64,000 nucleotides of DNA from Maribacter huludaoensis. Lineage in GTDB: Bacteria; Bacteroidota; Bacteroidia; Flavobacteriales; Flavobacteriaceae. Positions 17,993 to 26,523 of this stretch are shown here, in pieces. The position numbers and the translations under genes are program-made. How positions within the stretch are numbered: position 1 is the stretch's first letter; every line of letters starts with the position of its first letter. Under the pieces are notes generated by a model, which did no database searches, was not told where the DNA came from, and saw only the letters and a program-made list of their open reading frames with translations. The DNA lies in the NCBI RefSeq assembly GCF_029350945.1, contig NZ_JARKMS010000007.1, forward strand, positions 106,529 to 170,528. Direction: 5' to 3'.

Positions 17993-19978
17993 ATGATTTC
18001 AAAAATTACCATAGATAAAGTTTATGAAACCGCTCGTTTAGAAGAGGTAATTGGTGATTTTGTACAACTGAAAAAATCAGGCTCTAACTTCAAAGGTCTT
18101 AGTCCGTTTACAGATGAGCGTTCACCAAGTTTTATGGTATCTCCCGTAAAACAGATTTGGAAAGACTTTAGTAGCGGCAAAGGCGGTAATGTGGTTGCTT
18201 TTTTAATGGAGCACGAGCATTTTACCTATCCTGAGGCTATTAAGTACCTAGCAAAGAAATATAATATTGAAGTAGAGGAGACAGAACAGTCTAACGAACA
18301 AAAAGAGCAGGCCAGTGAGCGCGAAAGTATGTATCTGGTATCTGAATTCGCCCAATCGCATTTTAAAGAAATGCTGTGGGAGTCTGAGTTGGGTAAAGCG
18401 ATTGGCTTAAGCTACTTTAAAGAACGCGGTTTTACAGATGAAACCATCAAAAAATTTGAATTGGGGTATTGCCTTGATCAATGGGACGGATTTACCAACG
18501 CGGCATTGGATAAAGGATATAAATTGGAATATCTGGCTAAAACCGGATTGACCATTGTTAAGGAAGATCCTAACAATCCAAATGGATCTAGAAAATTCGA
18601 CCGTTTTAAAGGTAGGGTTATGTTTCCTATTCATTCTTTAAGTGGCCGTGTACTAGGTTTTGGTGGCCGTATTTTAACGAATGATAAAAAGGCGGCCAAA
18701 TACCTGAATTCGCCTGAAAGTGACATCTATCATAAGAGTAAGGTGTTATATGGTATTTACCATGCCAAACAAGCTATTGCCAAAGAGGATAATTGTTACT
18801 TGGTTGAGGGGTATACAGATGTAATTCAATTTGCACAACGTGGTATCGACAATGTAGTGTCCTCTAGCGGAACGGCACTTACGCCAGAACAGATTAGGTT
18901 GATCAACAGATTGACCAAAAATATTACGGTATTATTTGATGGCGATGCTGCCGGTCTAAGGGCATCGCTAAGGGGTATTGATCTAATTTTGGAGCAGGGT
19001 ATGAACGTGCGTGTATGTACGTTTCCGGAAGGCGAAGACCCAGATAGTTTTGCCAAGAACAATGAGCTAGATGATGTCATGGCCTATTTAAACGGCAATT
19101 CTAAAGATTTTATACAGTTCAAAGCATCTTTATTGGTAAAAGAGGCGGATAATGACCCAATAAAAAGGGCTGATACCGTTAGAGATATCGTAAATAGCAT
19201 TTCTAAAATTCCTGATCGCATTCAAAAGGAAATTTATATTCAAGAGTGTGCGCAGATCATGAATATATCTGAGTCAGTTCTGTTCAATACACTTGCACAA
19301 ATAGGTAAGAAAGAAGAAAAGAATGTACAGGCGCAACAAAAAGAGGAGCAAAAAGCTTTTGATGTTGTTCGGAATACCAATGAGGAAAAACAAGAAAAGG
19401 TAGACGTGCAATATTTGCTAGAGCGAAAAATCATAGAATCGCTTATGTTGTACGGTAATCATAAAGAACAGTTTGAAGATTTGGTGTTGAAAGAAAATGA
19501 TGCCGGAGATTTGGTGCTGGAACCGGAAATATCTGAAATTAAGGTCTATGAGAAAATCTACTTGGATCTGCAAGAAGATGAAATAGAATTGGCGAACGAA
19601 GATTTTCGTAAAATGTATGCCAAGCTAATAGAAGCTTTAAATGAAAAGGAGGAATTTTCGATAACCACGTTCGTAAATAGTCTAGAGCAAGAAATGGCCA
19701 ACCAGATATCTTCTATATTAATGGAAGAGGAGCGGTATGTGTTGCATGACTGGGAGCGTAAAGAGATTTTTCCTAAGAGTAAGGAAATAGGGGTAGCGCA
19801 GTTGGTAAGTGAGACCATATTAACACTACGCTGTTTTCTGATCAAGAAAAGAATGAACACATTACAGAATACTACTGAAGATTCTACTACGGATCATAGG
19901 GAAGTACTAGAGGAAATTATGAATTACATTCAGCTTAATAAATTGCTGAACAAGAAATTGAACAGGGTATTATCCTAA
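17993..19978 (+). CDS. dnaG: DNA primase lacking the usual zinc ligands
   Basis: 661 residues. It makes RNA primers for replication with the DnaB helicase. The N-terminal domain aligns well with the DnaG zinc-binding domain, but the four ligands (usually Cys, His, Cys, Cys) are S37, T40, D58 and S61: F-K-G-L-S-P-F-T and W-K-D-F-S-S-G-K-G-G. The TOPRIM core is normal, with V-E-G-Y-T-D-V (near 268) and D-G-D-A-A-G (near 316). The C-terminal helicase-binding region is present. I believe loss of zinc ligands is shared by flavobacterial primases, but this needs an alignment. A strong terminator follows. Confidence 0.95.
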   Translation: MISKITIDKVYETARLEEVIGDFVQLKKSGSNFKGLSPFTDERSPSFMVSPVKQIWKDFSSGKGGNVVAFLMEHEHFTYPEAIKYLAKKYNIEVEETEQSNEQKEQASERESMYLVSEFAQSHFKEMLWESELGKAIGLSYFKERGFTDETIKKFELGYCLDQWDGFTNAALDKGYKLEYLAKTGLTIVKEDPNNPNGSRKFDRFKGRVMFPIHSLSGRVLGFGGRILTNDKKAAKYLNSPESDIYHKSKVLYGIYHAKQAIAKEDNCYLVEGYTDVIQFAQRGIDNVVSSSGTALTPEQIRLINRLTKNITVLFDGDAAGLRASLRGIDLILEQGMNVRVCTFPEGEDPDSFAKNNELDDVMAYLNGNSKDFIQFKASLLVKEADNDPIKRADTVRDIVNSISKIPDRIQKEIYIQECAQIMNISESVLFNTLAQIGKKEEKNVQAQQKEEQKAFDVVRNTNEEKQEKVDVQYLLERKIIESLMLYGNHKEQFEDLVLKENDAGDLVLEPEISEIKVYEKIYLDLQEDEIELANEDFRKMYAKLIEALNEKEEFSITTFVNSLEQEMANQISSILMEEERYVLHDWERKEIFPKSKEIGVAQLVSETILTLRCFLIKKRMNTLQNTTEDSTTDHREVLEEIMNYIQLNKLLNKKLNRVLS

Positions 19979-19995
19979 TATTTATGAGATAAATG

Positions 19996-20026
19996 AAAAA
20001 GACCTGCTAAGTGCAGGTCTTTTTTT
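19996..20026. terminator. Bidirectional rho-independent terminator
   Basis: Stem AAAAAGACCTGC / GCAGGTCTTTTT with a 5-base loop, flanked by an A run and a T run. It serves dnaG and the convergent response-regulator gene. Confidence 0.95.
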
Positions 20027-20050
20027 ATTTTGTTATACAGTTGTAAGAAT

Positions 20051-20680
20051 TTAGTACAATTCTAAAGCTTTTGCCTGTTGCAATAAATCTACCATATTAT
20101 CTACATTTAATTTTTTCATTAAACGAGCTTTGTAGGTACTAACTGTTTTTTCGTTTAGGTTTAACCCTAAAGCAACCTCTTTGTTTCGTTTACCACTAGC
20201 TAAAAGTTTAAGAACTTCTATTTCTCTAGTTGATAATTTTCTAAAGAACCTTCTTGGTTTTTTGGTTCCTTCGTCAAAAGCAAGACGTTGGGCAAGTTCG
20301 TTGGTAATGAACATGCTGCCTTCACTTACCTTAGTAACTGCTGCGGTAATATATTCTACACCAGATGATTTGGATAAATATCCAAAAGCACCGGCTCTAA
20401 TGGCGCTAAGAGCATAAACGTCTTCAGATTGACCACTGTACATAAGTACTTTTACGTCTGGGTAATCTTTCTTGATTTTTCGTAATGCCGCTATTCCGTT
20501 AATATCTGGAATATCCATTTCTAGCATGACCACATCGGGGGTTGTGTCTTTGAGTTTTTCAAAAAGATCTTCGGTAGTAGCTACCTCGTCGATCAGTTCA
20601 AATCCCTCAGCGGATTCTAGAACCTTCCTAACTCCCATTCTTATGATAGGATGGTTATCCGCTATTAAAACTTTGATCAT
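20051..20680 (-). CDS. NarL/LuxR-type response regulator with Glu at the phosphorylation site
   Basis: 209 residues from the ATG at 20680. An upstream ATG at 20734 would add an unlikely 18-residue tail before M-I-K-V-L-I-A-D. The receiver domain spans 1-120 and a LuxR-type helix-turn-helix about 145-205 (L-S-T-R-E-I-E-V-L-K-L-L-A-S-G, then N-E-K-T-V-S-T-Y-K-A-R). In the receiver, D-V-V-M-L-E-M-D-I-P puts E54 where the phosphoacceptor Asp normally is, and the acidic pair is D8-N9. The Lys (near 105) and Ser/Thr switch residues remain. It may act as a constitutively 'on' or phosphorylation-independent regulator. No partner kinase is nearby. Confidence 0.92.
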   Translation of the reverse strand: MIKVLIADNHPIIRMGVRKVLESAEGFELIDEVATTEDLFEKLKDTTPDVVMLEMDIPDINGIAALRKIKKDYPDVKVLMYSGQSEDVYALSAIRAGAFGYLSKSSGVEYITAAVTKVSEGSMFITNELAQRLAFDEGTKKPRRFFRKLSTREIEVLKLLASGKRNKEVALGLNLNEKTVSTYKARLMKKLNVDNMVDLLQQAKALELY

Positions 20681-20846
20681 TAATTGTTTTTTTATATAGA
20701 TTTCAGGACCTAATCTTGTCTGAAAAGACAACATGCAATGTAAGGCTTAAAATTCTAAATTAGAAGCCAAAGTTGCATTATTTTACATTTAACGTAAAAT
20801 TTTGGACTTTATTTTCGATTTAATACCTTGATTCTTAGTTGAGTTG

Positions 20847-21635
20847 TTATTTTAACTCATTTGGTATCTCACAAACGGGAATAGGCAACATTTTATGTTG
20901 GTTCATTGTATTTAACCTTAAAAATATAGCATACACCTCTTTTTTTCTACCTTCAAAGTCATCTATTGTTTTTCCCTCGTCTTTCATGTTCATTGCCCAT
21001 TCTAACTCTGGATAAGAGGCTCCTATCTGGTCTTCGTCCGTTCTGTCGTCTCCCCATAGGCCATCTGTTGGCGCAGCCTTAATTATCTCTTCGTTTACTC
21101 CCAAAGACTTTGCAATATCATATACCTCGGTCTTCATTAAATCGGCAATCGGGCTTAGGTCAACACCGCCATCACCATATTTAGTGTAAAATCCAACTCC
21201 AAAATCTTCAACTTTGTTTCCGGTACCTGCAACCAAATATCTTTCTAGTGCGGCAAAGTAGTATAAGCTGGTCATTCTCAAACGAGCTCTCGTATTGGCC
21301 AAGGACATAAATCTATCTTCCTCATTTTCTACTGCAGGCAGTGCGGCTACAAGACTATCGAATACAGGCGTAAGGTTTACCGGTTGTCTTCTAACATTGG
21401 GAAAATTTTCTATCAACCAATCAATATGTCTAGAAGCACGGTCACTTTGGTTCTCTGCTTGGTGAATGGGCATTTCTAGGCAAAGTAGGTCTAAACCTGT
21501 TTTTGCGCATAGAGTAGAAGTAACTGCAGAGTCTATTCCTCCGGATACGCCTATGACAAAACCCTTCTGCTTTGCATTTACAGCATAATCCTTTAACCAA
21601 TTTACAATGTGATCAATTACTTTTTCCGTTTGCAT
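20847..21635 (-). CDS. nadE: Ammonia-dependent NAD+ synthase
   Basis: 262 residues. The ATP pyrophosphatase P-loop G-V-S-G-G-I-D-S-A (29-37) is near the N-terminus, with G-T-G-N-K-V-E-D and T-K-Y-G-D-G-G-V-D-L-S-P-I-A-D-L for the NaAD site. It amidates nicotinic acid adenine dinucleotide to NAD+. There is no N-terminal glutaminase domain, so free ammonia is the nitrogen donor. It is divergent from gldB, a pairing also known in other gliding flavobacteria. Confidence 0.95.
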   Translation of the reverse strand: MQTEKVIDHIVNWLKDYAVNAKQKGFVIGVSGGIDSAVTSTLCAKTGLDLLCLEMPIHQAENQSDRASRHIDWLIENFPNVRRQPVNLTPVFDSLVAALPAVENEEDRFMSLANTRARLRMTSLYYFAALERYLVAGTGNKVEDFGVGFYTKYGDGGVDLSPIADLMKTEVYDIAKSLGVNEEIIKAAPTDGLWGDDRTDEDQIGASYPELEWAMNMKDEGKTIDDFEGRKKEVYAIFLRLNTMNQHKMLPIPVCEIPNELK

Positions 21636-21705
21636 ACCACTCTAATTATTTAGTAAAATCAATTAACTTTGCCCTAAAAATAAGTTGAACACTGTAAATA
21701 ATAAA

Positions 21706-22683
21706 ATGTATTGTAAAATACTTGCTAAGGGCAAACCTATTTTTATGCTATTGTCAGTTTTTTTCGTTCTTTCTAGCTGTAATGATAGTGATAAGGTGGC
21801 AGAGGAGATTGCCGCTATACCAATGGACCTGAAAATTTCTAGATTTGATCGTGAGTTTGCCATTGCGGGTGAAAAGGGTTTGCCGTCATTACGTAAAACT
21901 TATCCATATTTGTTTCCGGCTCCTGACAGCGTATGGATTGCGAAAATGAAAGATTCCCTTCAAATAGAACTTTTTCAAGAAGTAGGCAATGCCTTTCGTA
22001 GTTTTGAGGATGAGGAAGAAGGTTTGGCGCAATTGTTCAAACACATTAAATATTATTTTCCGCAGTACAACGTACCAAAATTAATTACGGTCACCAATGA
22101 TGTTGACTATAACAATAGAATTATTTTAACGGATAGTTTGTTGTTCATAAGCCTTGATAATTATCTGGGTCCGGAACATAAATATTATGGAGGCTTTCAG
22201 CGTTATATAGCAAAAACCTTGGATCGTAATTATTTAGTGAGCGATGTGGCAAGCGCCTTTGCCAAGCAAGTGGTGCCAAGGCCTAGAGACCGCTCTTACC
22301 TTGCTAGAATGATTTATTTTGGTAAAGAACTGTATTTAAAGGATAAATTGATGCCAGAAGCTAGCGATGGTAAAAAGATAGGGTATTCTGAAGAGGAAAT
22401 GGACTGGGCAATTGCCAATGAAGAACCAATGTGGAGAAATTTTATTGAAAACGAATATTTATACAGTACCGATAATAAACTGAACCAACGATTTTTAGAA
22501 CCGGCACCGTTTTCTAAATTCGGATTGGAATTGGATAACGAATCGCCAGGAAGGTTAGGTCGTTACATAGGCTGGCAAATTGTACGTGCCTTTATGGAAA
22601 ATAATGACGTAAGCATTGTACAATTAATGCCAATGCCTGCAGATGAAATTTTTAAAAAATCAAATTACAAACCAAGAAATTAG
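21706..22683 (+). CDS. gldB: Gliding motility lipoprotein GldB
   Basis: 325 residues from the ATG at 21706; a TTG at 21685 would add seven residues and is less likely. The lipobox is L-S-S-C-N-D, giving a lipoprotein after cleavage near residue 25. The body starts with the family segment M-D-L-K-I-S-R-F-D-R-E-F and ends in R-Y-I-G-W-Q-I-V-R-A-F-M. GldB is needed for flavobacterial gliding and is linked to the type IX secretion and motility machinery. gldC starts on the base after its stop codon. Confidence 0.93.
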   Translation: MYCKILAKGKPIFMLLSVFFVLSSCNDSDKVAEEIAAIPMDLKISRFDREFAIAGEKGLPSLRKTYPYLFPAPDSVWIAKMKDSLQIELFQEVGNAFRSFEDEEEGLAQLFKHIKYYFPQYNVPKLITVTNDVDYNNRIILTDSLLFISLDNYLGPEHKYYGGFQRYIAKTLDRNYLVSDVASAFAKQVVPRPRDRSYLARMIYFGKELYLKDKLMPEASDGKKIGYSEEEMDWAIANEEPMWRNFIENEYLYSTDNKLNQRFLEPAPFSKFGLELDNESPGRLGRYIGWQIVRAFMENNDVSIVQLMPMPADEIFKKSNYKPRN

Positions 22684-23025
22684 ATGGCAGATTTACATAC
22701 TTCAGAGATTACACTGCGCGTAGGATTGGATGAGAATAGGATACCTGAAACATTAAACTGGTCTGCACAGGACGGTGGTGTTGAAAATGAAGCTGCAAAG
22801 GCAATGCTACTATCCGTTTGGGACAGTAAGAACCAAGAATCGCTTAAAATAGATTTGTGGACAAAAGATATGCCCGTAGATGAGATGAAAACATTTTTTC
22901 ATCAGACCTTGGTTTCTTTATCGGATACTTTTCTAAAGGCGACCCAAGACGAAAAGATGACTGCTACCATGAAAGATTTTTGCGATTATTTTGCAGAAAA
23001 CCTTAATTTAAAAGATCAAGGTTAA
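22684..23025 (+). CDS. gldC: Gliding motility protein GldC
   Basis: 113 residues, full length. It begins M-A-D-L-H-T-S-E-I-T-L-R-V-G-L-D-E-N-R-I-P and contains the family's W-S-A-Q-D-G and Y-F-A-E-N-L segments. It has no signal peptide. In Flavobacterium johnsoniae GldC supports efficient gliding. It directly follows gldB with no gap. Its stop overlaps the stop of the convergent gene at 23022 by four bases. Confidence 0.93.
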   Translation: MADLHTSEITLRVGLDENRIPETLNWSAQDGGVENEAAKAMLLSVWDSKNQESLKIDLWTKDMPVDEMKTFFHQTLVSLSDTFLKATQDEKMTATMKDFCDYFAENLNLKDQG

Positions 23026-23681
23026 GCCGTTTTCAATTTCTTTTTACCTTTTGTTTTCTTTATCCAGTAGATAATATAGGCAGTTCCAAGTATGGATGGA
23101 GTAATCCATGCCCATAAGTTATCTTGGTGCATGCCGGCAACAATAAATGCTGTAACCGAAGCAATGAGTGCACCTAGTATTCTGCTTAAATGGTTTATGA
23201 GCCATAACTTTCTGTTTTCTAATGTATTTATAAAAAGTTTGTAATCTCCGTAAGTTAGAGAGAGACCCGTTAGTCCAAATATTAAAAAGAGGATGTTGTG
23301 AGAATAGCCTTTTAAAAGTCCTGTGATACCAAATATGATCATCAATAGGGCGGAAACAGCCATAATTCCTGAAACCAGCTTATCTGTCCAATTGGCTTTT
23401 GTCTTTTTTGGTGTTTTAAATGTTAGGGCTCTATTACCCGCCAATACCATATAAACGGTAAAAATACCCATCAAGAATAAAAAAGTATTGATGTGGTTGG
23501 GCATTCTGGCAACCACCAAAGAAATGACAGAGCTTATAAGCATGGACCAAGAAAACCATTTGCCCAATAGTTTATGATTTCGTTGTCCTTTCTTCACAAC
23601 AATACTCGCTATTCCGGTAATCAGTCCCACACCACCAAAAAAAGCGTGAATGTAAACGAAGATTTTAATAATATTTTCCAT
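23022..23681 (-). CDS. DUF2306-like integral membrane protein
   Basis: 219 residues with about seven membrane segments. Conserved polar residues sit in or near the membrane: Y-I-H-A-F-F-G-G-V-G-L-I-T-G (near 11-24), G-Q-R-N-H-K-L-L-G-K (near 33-42) and W-L-I-N-H-L-S-R-I-L-G-A (near 160-171), a pattern like DUF2306 membrane proteins. Function is unknown. It lies tail to tail with gldC, which also means the two transcripts overlap. Confidence 0.78.
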   Translation of the reverse strand: MENIIKIFVYIHAFFGGVGLITGIASIVVKKGQRNHKLLGKWFSWSMLISSVISLVVARMPNHINTFLFLMGIFTVYMVLAGNRALTFKTPKKTKANWTDKLVSGIMAVSALLMIIFGITGLLKGYSHNILFLIFGLTGLSLTYGDYKLFINTLENRKLWLINHLSRILGALIASVTAFIVAGMHQDNLWAWITPSILGTAYIIYWIKKTKGKKKLKTA

Positions 23682-23699
23682 GGTCGGTTGGTTTTATGT

Positions 23700-24401
23700 T
23701 ACTCAAAGATGGAGGAATTGTTGCTTAGAGAATAAGTTAAGTTACTCAATTGTAAGTTTTGGATGCTGAGTTGTGGTGAAGATAAGTATGAGGTATTAAG
23801 TACTAAGTAAAAAGTACAAAGTCTTTGCGAGGGGCTTTTTAGCAATGTGGCAATCTGTTGAATACAAAGTTTTAATTGTGATATGGTCAGTTCGAGTGGT
23901 TTTATGATGTAGCATAGCGGAGGCATAAAATTGTATCGAGAACAGGTTTGGAACACGCTAGGGTTCTCGATACAAATTTTCTCATGCTTCGAAAATTCAC
24001 TCGAACTGACATTTCGTTTTGTTGTAGTAAAGAGTATCAAGTATTAAGTAAAAAGTAGAAAGTCTTTATGAGGATTTTTTTTTCTCGCCGTGGCAATCTG
24101 TTGAATACCAAGTTATAATTGTGATATTGTCAGTTCGAGTGGTTTTTTTTACATAGCATAGTGGCGTCATAAAATTGTATCGAGAACAGGTTTGGAACAC
24201 GCGAGGGTTCTCAACACCTGCCAGCTGTCAGGCAGGCTAATTTTCATATACTTCGAAAATTCGCTCGAACTGACATTTCGTTATGCCCTATTAAAAGGTG
24301 CGTAGTGCCAATTATAATAGACAAAAGATATTGCGAACAGCTAAATACTTCTTAATTAATACAAAAGAACGCGCAGCGTTGAAAAAAATATCAACTAACA
24401 A
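23700..24401. repeat. Repeat block: about 240-bp imperfect tandem duplication carrying long inverted repeats
   Basis: No gene. Two neighbouring units (about 23793-24033 and 24034-24285) share, in order, AAGTATTAAGT-type repeats, a GTGGCAATCTGTTGAATAC segment and a long inverted repeat. The inverted repeats span 23886-24010 and 24129-24274. Each starts GTCAGTTCGAGTG and ends with its complement, with TCGAGAAC and GGTTCTCGA in the inner arms. A third copy is at 44765-44908. Position 24368-24380 carries the mini-palindrome AACGCGCAGCGTT. Confidence 0.9.
24217..24236. repeat. 20-bp palindromic insert in the second inverted repeat
   Basis: CCTGCC, 8 bases, GGCAGG. The otherwise matching copy at 23886-24010 lacks it, so this copy gained a hairpin-forming 20-22 bp unit. 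Related units are at 38307-38326, 63339-63358 and 63373-63392. Confidence 0.8.
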
Positions 24402-24989
24402 CTACTTCCTATTTTTTTTAGGCTTACATGTCATACAAAAATCTGAAAGGGTATTTATTTCATTGATGACCTTGTTGTGTTCTATTTGTAACATTTCGGC
24501 ATCTTTTCCAAAATCCGTTGCTTTGAACACTTGGGCACTAACGGTATTCATTTCTTGTTGAAGTTCGTTGAAAATAGGTTGAAAGAGACTAGCGTCGCTA
24601 AAGGCTCCTTTTTCCTCATAAATTTTCTTTCGTATTTTTCTAGAATATAGTTCTACCAAATCAAAATCATACCGTCCAAATTGAAGTAGTTGATTTGCTG
24701 TTAAAGAGTCTGGAGCCACCAAAACGGCTAAATTTCTCTGAAAAATAGCCTTCACCTTGTCGTTGAAATTCTTGGTGAACATAAAAGAAACCGAATTCAT
24801 ATTAAAACTAAAATCTATTTTAGATCCTGAATAAATGGAATAGGAGGTAAGCGCGGCATTAATTTCCGATTCCGGAGACTGATAGTCGCTTAATTGCAAT
24901 TCATAATCAGGATTCCAGACAATGGGTTCTTGTGCTAGGGCAAATGATGTTGAGAATGCTATTGTCAGTACTAGAAAAATGTTTTTCAC
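24402..24989 (-). CDS. Exported protein of unknown function
   Basis: 195 residues from a GTG at 24989. This start gives a normal signal peptide (V-K-N-I-F-L-V-L-T-I-A-F, cleavage near A-L-A-Q). An ATG at 25046 is in frame but would place 19 charged residues before it. The body has no known motif; the C-terminus carries C-M-T-C followed by K-P-K-K-N-R-K, possibly a metal- or disulfide-forming pair. The region about 120-190 is helical. Its neighbour upstream is a transglutaminase-like gene 30 bases away on the same strand. Confidence 0.72.
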   Translation of the reverse strand: MKNIFLVLTIAFSTSFALAQEPIVWNPDYELQLSDYQSPESEINAALTSYSIYSGSKIDFSFNMNSVSFMFTKNFNDKVKAIFQRNLAVLVAPDSLTANQLLQFGRYDFDLVELYSRKIRKKIYEEKGAFSDASLFQPIFNELQQEMNTVSAQVFKATDFGKDAEMLQIEHNKVINEINTLSDFCMTCKPKKNRK

Positions 24990-25075
24990 GGGATACAATT
25001 TTAAATCGAAAGTACTATAAATAGTGATTCGCAATTTGTCTTTCAATAGAATTGCGTATTAAAATTTGTTAAAGC

Positions 25076-25711
25076 CTATAACTGAAACTCTGTCTGGTTG
25101 CTATTGGCATCAAAAATATTTGGGTAGTGCTTTCGTGCGTTCCGTTCCATAAATTCCATAGGTACATCTTCAAAATGACCGTAGTCTTCTAAGTACTCCA
25201 TGAACTGTGTTCCGTCTGCACTGAATTCTTGTAATACGGCATCATTTTCACCATCAAAATCTAAAGGCGCCACACGTAGCATTTCACATAAAGATGTATT
25301 AAAGGTAGGGGAAAGCTTCAACCATTTGCCATCTATAAAAGCATCTACCATACCGTGGGGAGTAAGCTCGTTAGATCCGAATTTTTCTATTAATCTTTCT
25401 ACGCCAATATGGTTTTTAACTTTTGCTAAATGTATTCTGGCGGGTATATCCATAGCGCGCAGGCAAGCAATCAATACAATTGATTTATCTATGCAATGCC
25501 CATTTGTACGTTTTGCAATTTCACTGGCACGGTACTTCTCCTTGTTAAAACTTAGGCTATAGGGGTCATAGCGCCAATGGTCCCTTACCTTGTTGTATAG
25601 GGCAATGGCTATTTCTTTTTGTGACAACGAAGCATCTTTAAATTCTGAAACTATTGCCTGAATTTCATTACTTTCAAAATCATAAAAGTAAGTAGGGGAA
25701 AGGTAATCCAT
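25076..25711 (-). CDS. Cytoplasmic transglutaminase-like cysteine peptidase fold protein
   Basis: 211 residues with no signal peptide. The transglutaminase-like core has the nucleophile in N-G-H-C-I-D-K-S (C near 73) after a helix with Y-N-K-V-R-D-H-W, and H-G-M-V-D-A-F-I-D-G-K-W supplies the His (near 118). The following L-S-P-T-F-N stands where an Asp is common. Such proteins are usually peptidases or amidases acting on unknown substrates. The downstream exported protein gene may be in the same transcript. Confidence 0.82.
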   Translation of the reverse strand: MDYLSPTYFYDFESNEIQAIVSEFKDASLSQKEIAIALYNKVRDHWRYDPYSLSFNKEKYRASEIAKRTNGHCIDKSIVLIACLRAMDIPARIHLAKVKNHIGVERLIEKFGSNELTPHGMVDAFIDGKWLKLSPTFNTSLCEMLRVAPLDFDGENDAVLQEFSADGTQFMEYLEDYGHFEDVPMEFMERNARKHYPNIFDANSNQTEFQL

Positions 25712-26078
25712 AGAATTAAGTATTTGTAGTATACATCCATTTATACGCCAAAGACTAAGGTAAGAAATTTTTAAGCGCTAAGGGGTAAGTCGCAAATTGC
25801 CAAAAGCTAGTATTAAGTAATAAGTACAAAGTATTAAGTAACTATTGTAAAGTGGAATAGAGAAAATAGACTATAGAGAATAGACTTGTTTTATCAGTAA
25901 TAAGTATTAAGTTCAAAGTATTAAGTGAGAATTTTAAAATTGGAATAGAGAACATAGAATATAGAGGAAAGAGAATAGGCTTATTTTGATTGAATCGTAT
26001 TTGGTTGCTAAATTTTTGATATTTAAGTAGCCCGTAGCAATTATTCACTATTTCACTATCAAACTAACTCCTTAAAAA
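25712..26078. other. Spacer with degenerate AAGTATTAAGT and AATAGA repeats
   Basis: 367 bases without a gene. It holds runs of TAAGTATTAAGTAC-like and AATAGACTATAGAGAATAGAC-like direct repeats (25808-25980), the same families seen after rlmN and before engB. Confidence 0.8.
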
Positions 26079-26474
26079 TCACTGGTTCTCCGGTCTATTC
26101 TGCCAAATATGAATATACTGCCCAGTTGACATACGTCGTGCCATTTCTTTGGCTTTATCCGCTAATGTTCCTTCAAAGAGTTCATCGATGGTCTCAAACC
26201 AAAGTTGTAACCATTGTGCAAAATGATTTTGAGCAATTGTATGATTTAGATTTTTATCGACGTTGACATGAGCTTTAGAGGGGCTACCTCTAAAAGTGCG
26301 TACCCCAAATAAGTTAGATTCCCAAAAATCAGTGAGTTTGCTGAGGTGTACCGGCCATTGTTCTTCGGTAATATGTCCGTTGAAAATAGGCCCTAAAAAT
26401 TCGTGCTGTTTTATTTTATCATAAAACGTATGCACTAGCAGGCTTACATCATCTTTATTGGTAATTTGGCTCAT
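26079..26474 (-). CDS. Group III truncated hemoglobin
   Basis: 131 residues, the 2/2 globin size. It has F-Y-D-K-I-K-Q-H-E-F-L-G-P-I-F at the B/C region, L-T-D-F-W-E-S-N-L-F-G at the E helix and a proximal His in Q-N-H-F-A-Q-W-L-Q-L-W (near 86). These fit the TrHbIII class, which binds oxygen or NO and is thought to help with peroxide or NO handling. It lies 49 bases downstream of the ZIP-type transporter gene. Confidence 0.93.
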   Translation of the reverse strand: MSQITNKDDVSLLVHTFYDKIKQHEFLGPIFNGHITEEQWPVHLSKLTDFWESNLFGVRTFRGSPSKAHVNVDKNLNHTIAQNHFAQWLQLWFETIDELFEGTLADKAKEMARRMSTGQYIHIWQNRPENQ

Positions 26475-26523
26475 TACATTATTTAGGATATTTCTAACAA
26501 AAGTAATGTTTGTTCAGCTGTTA

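Noticed and set aside
23699..24040. 113-codon frame in the 23.8 kb repeat block
   Set aside because: It runs across long inverted repeats and AAGTATTAAGT repeats; no protein-like conservation between the two copies of the unit.
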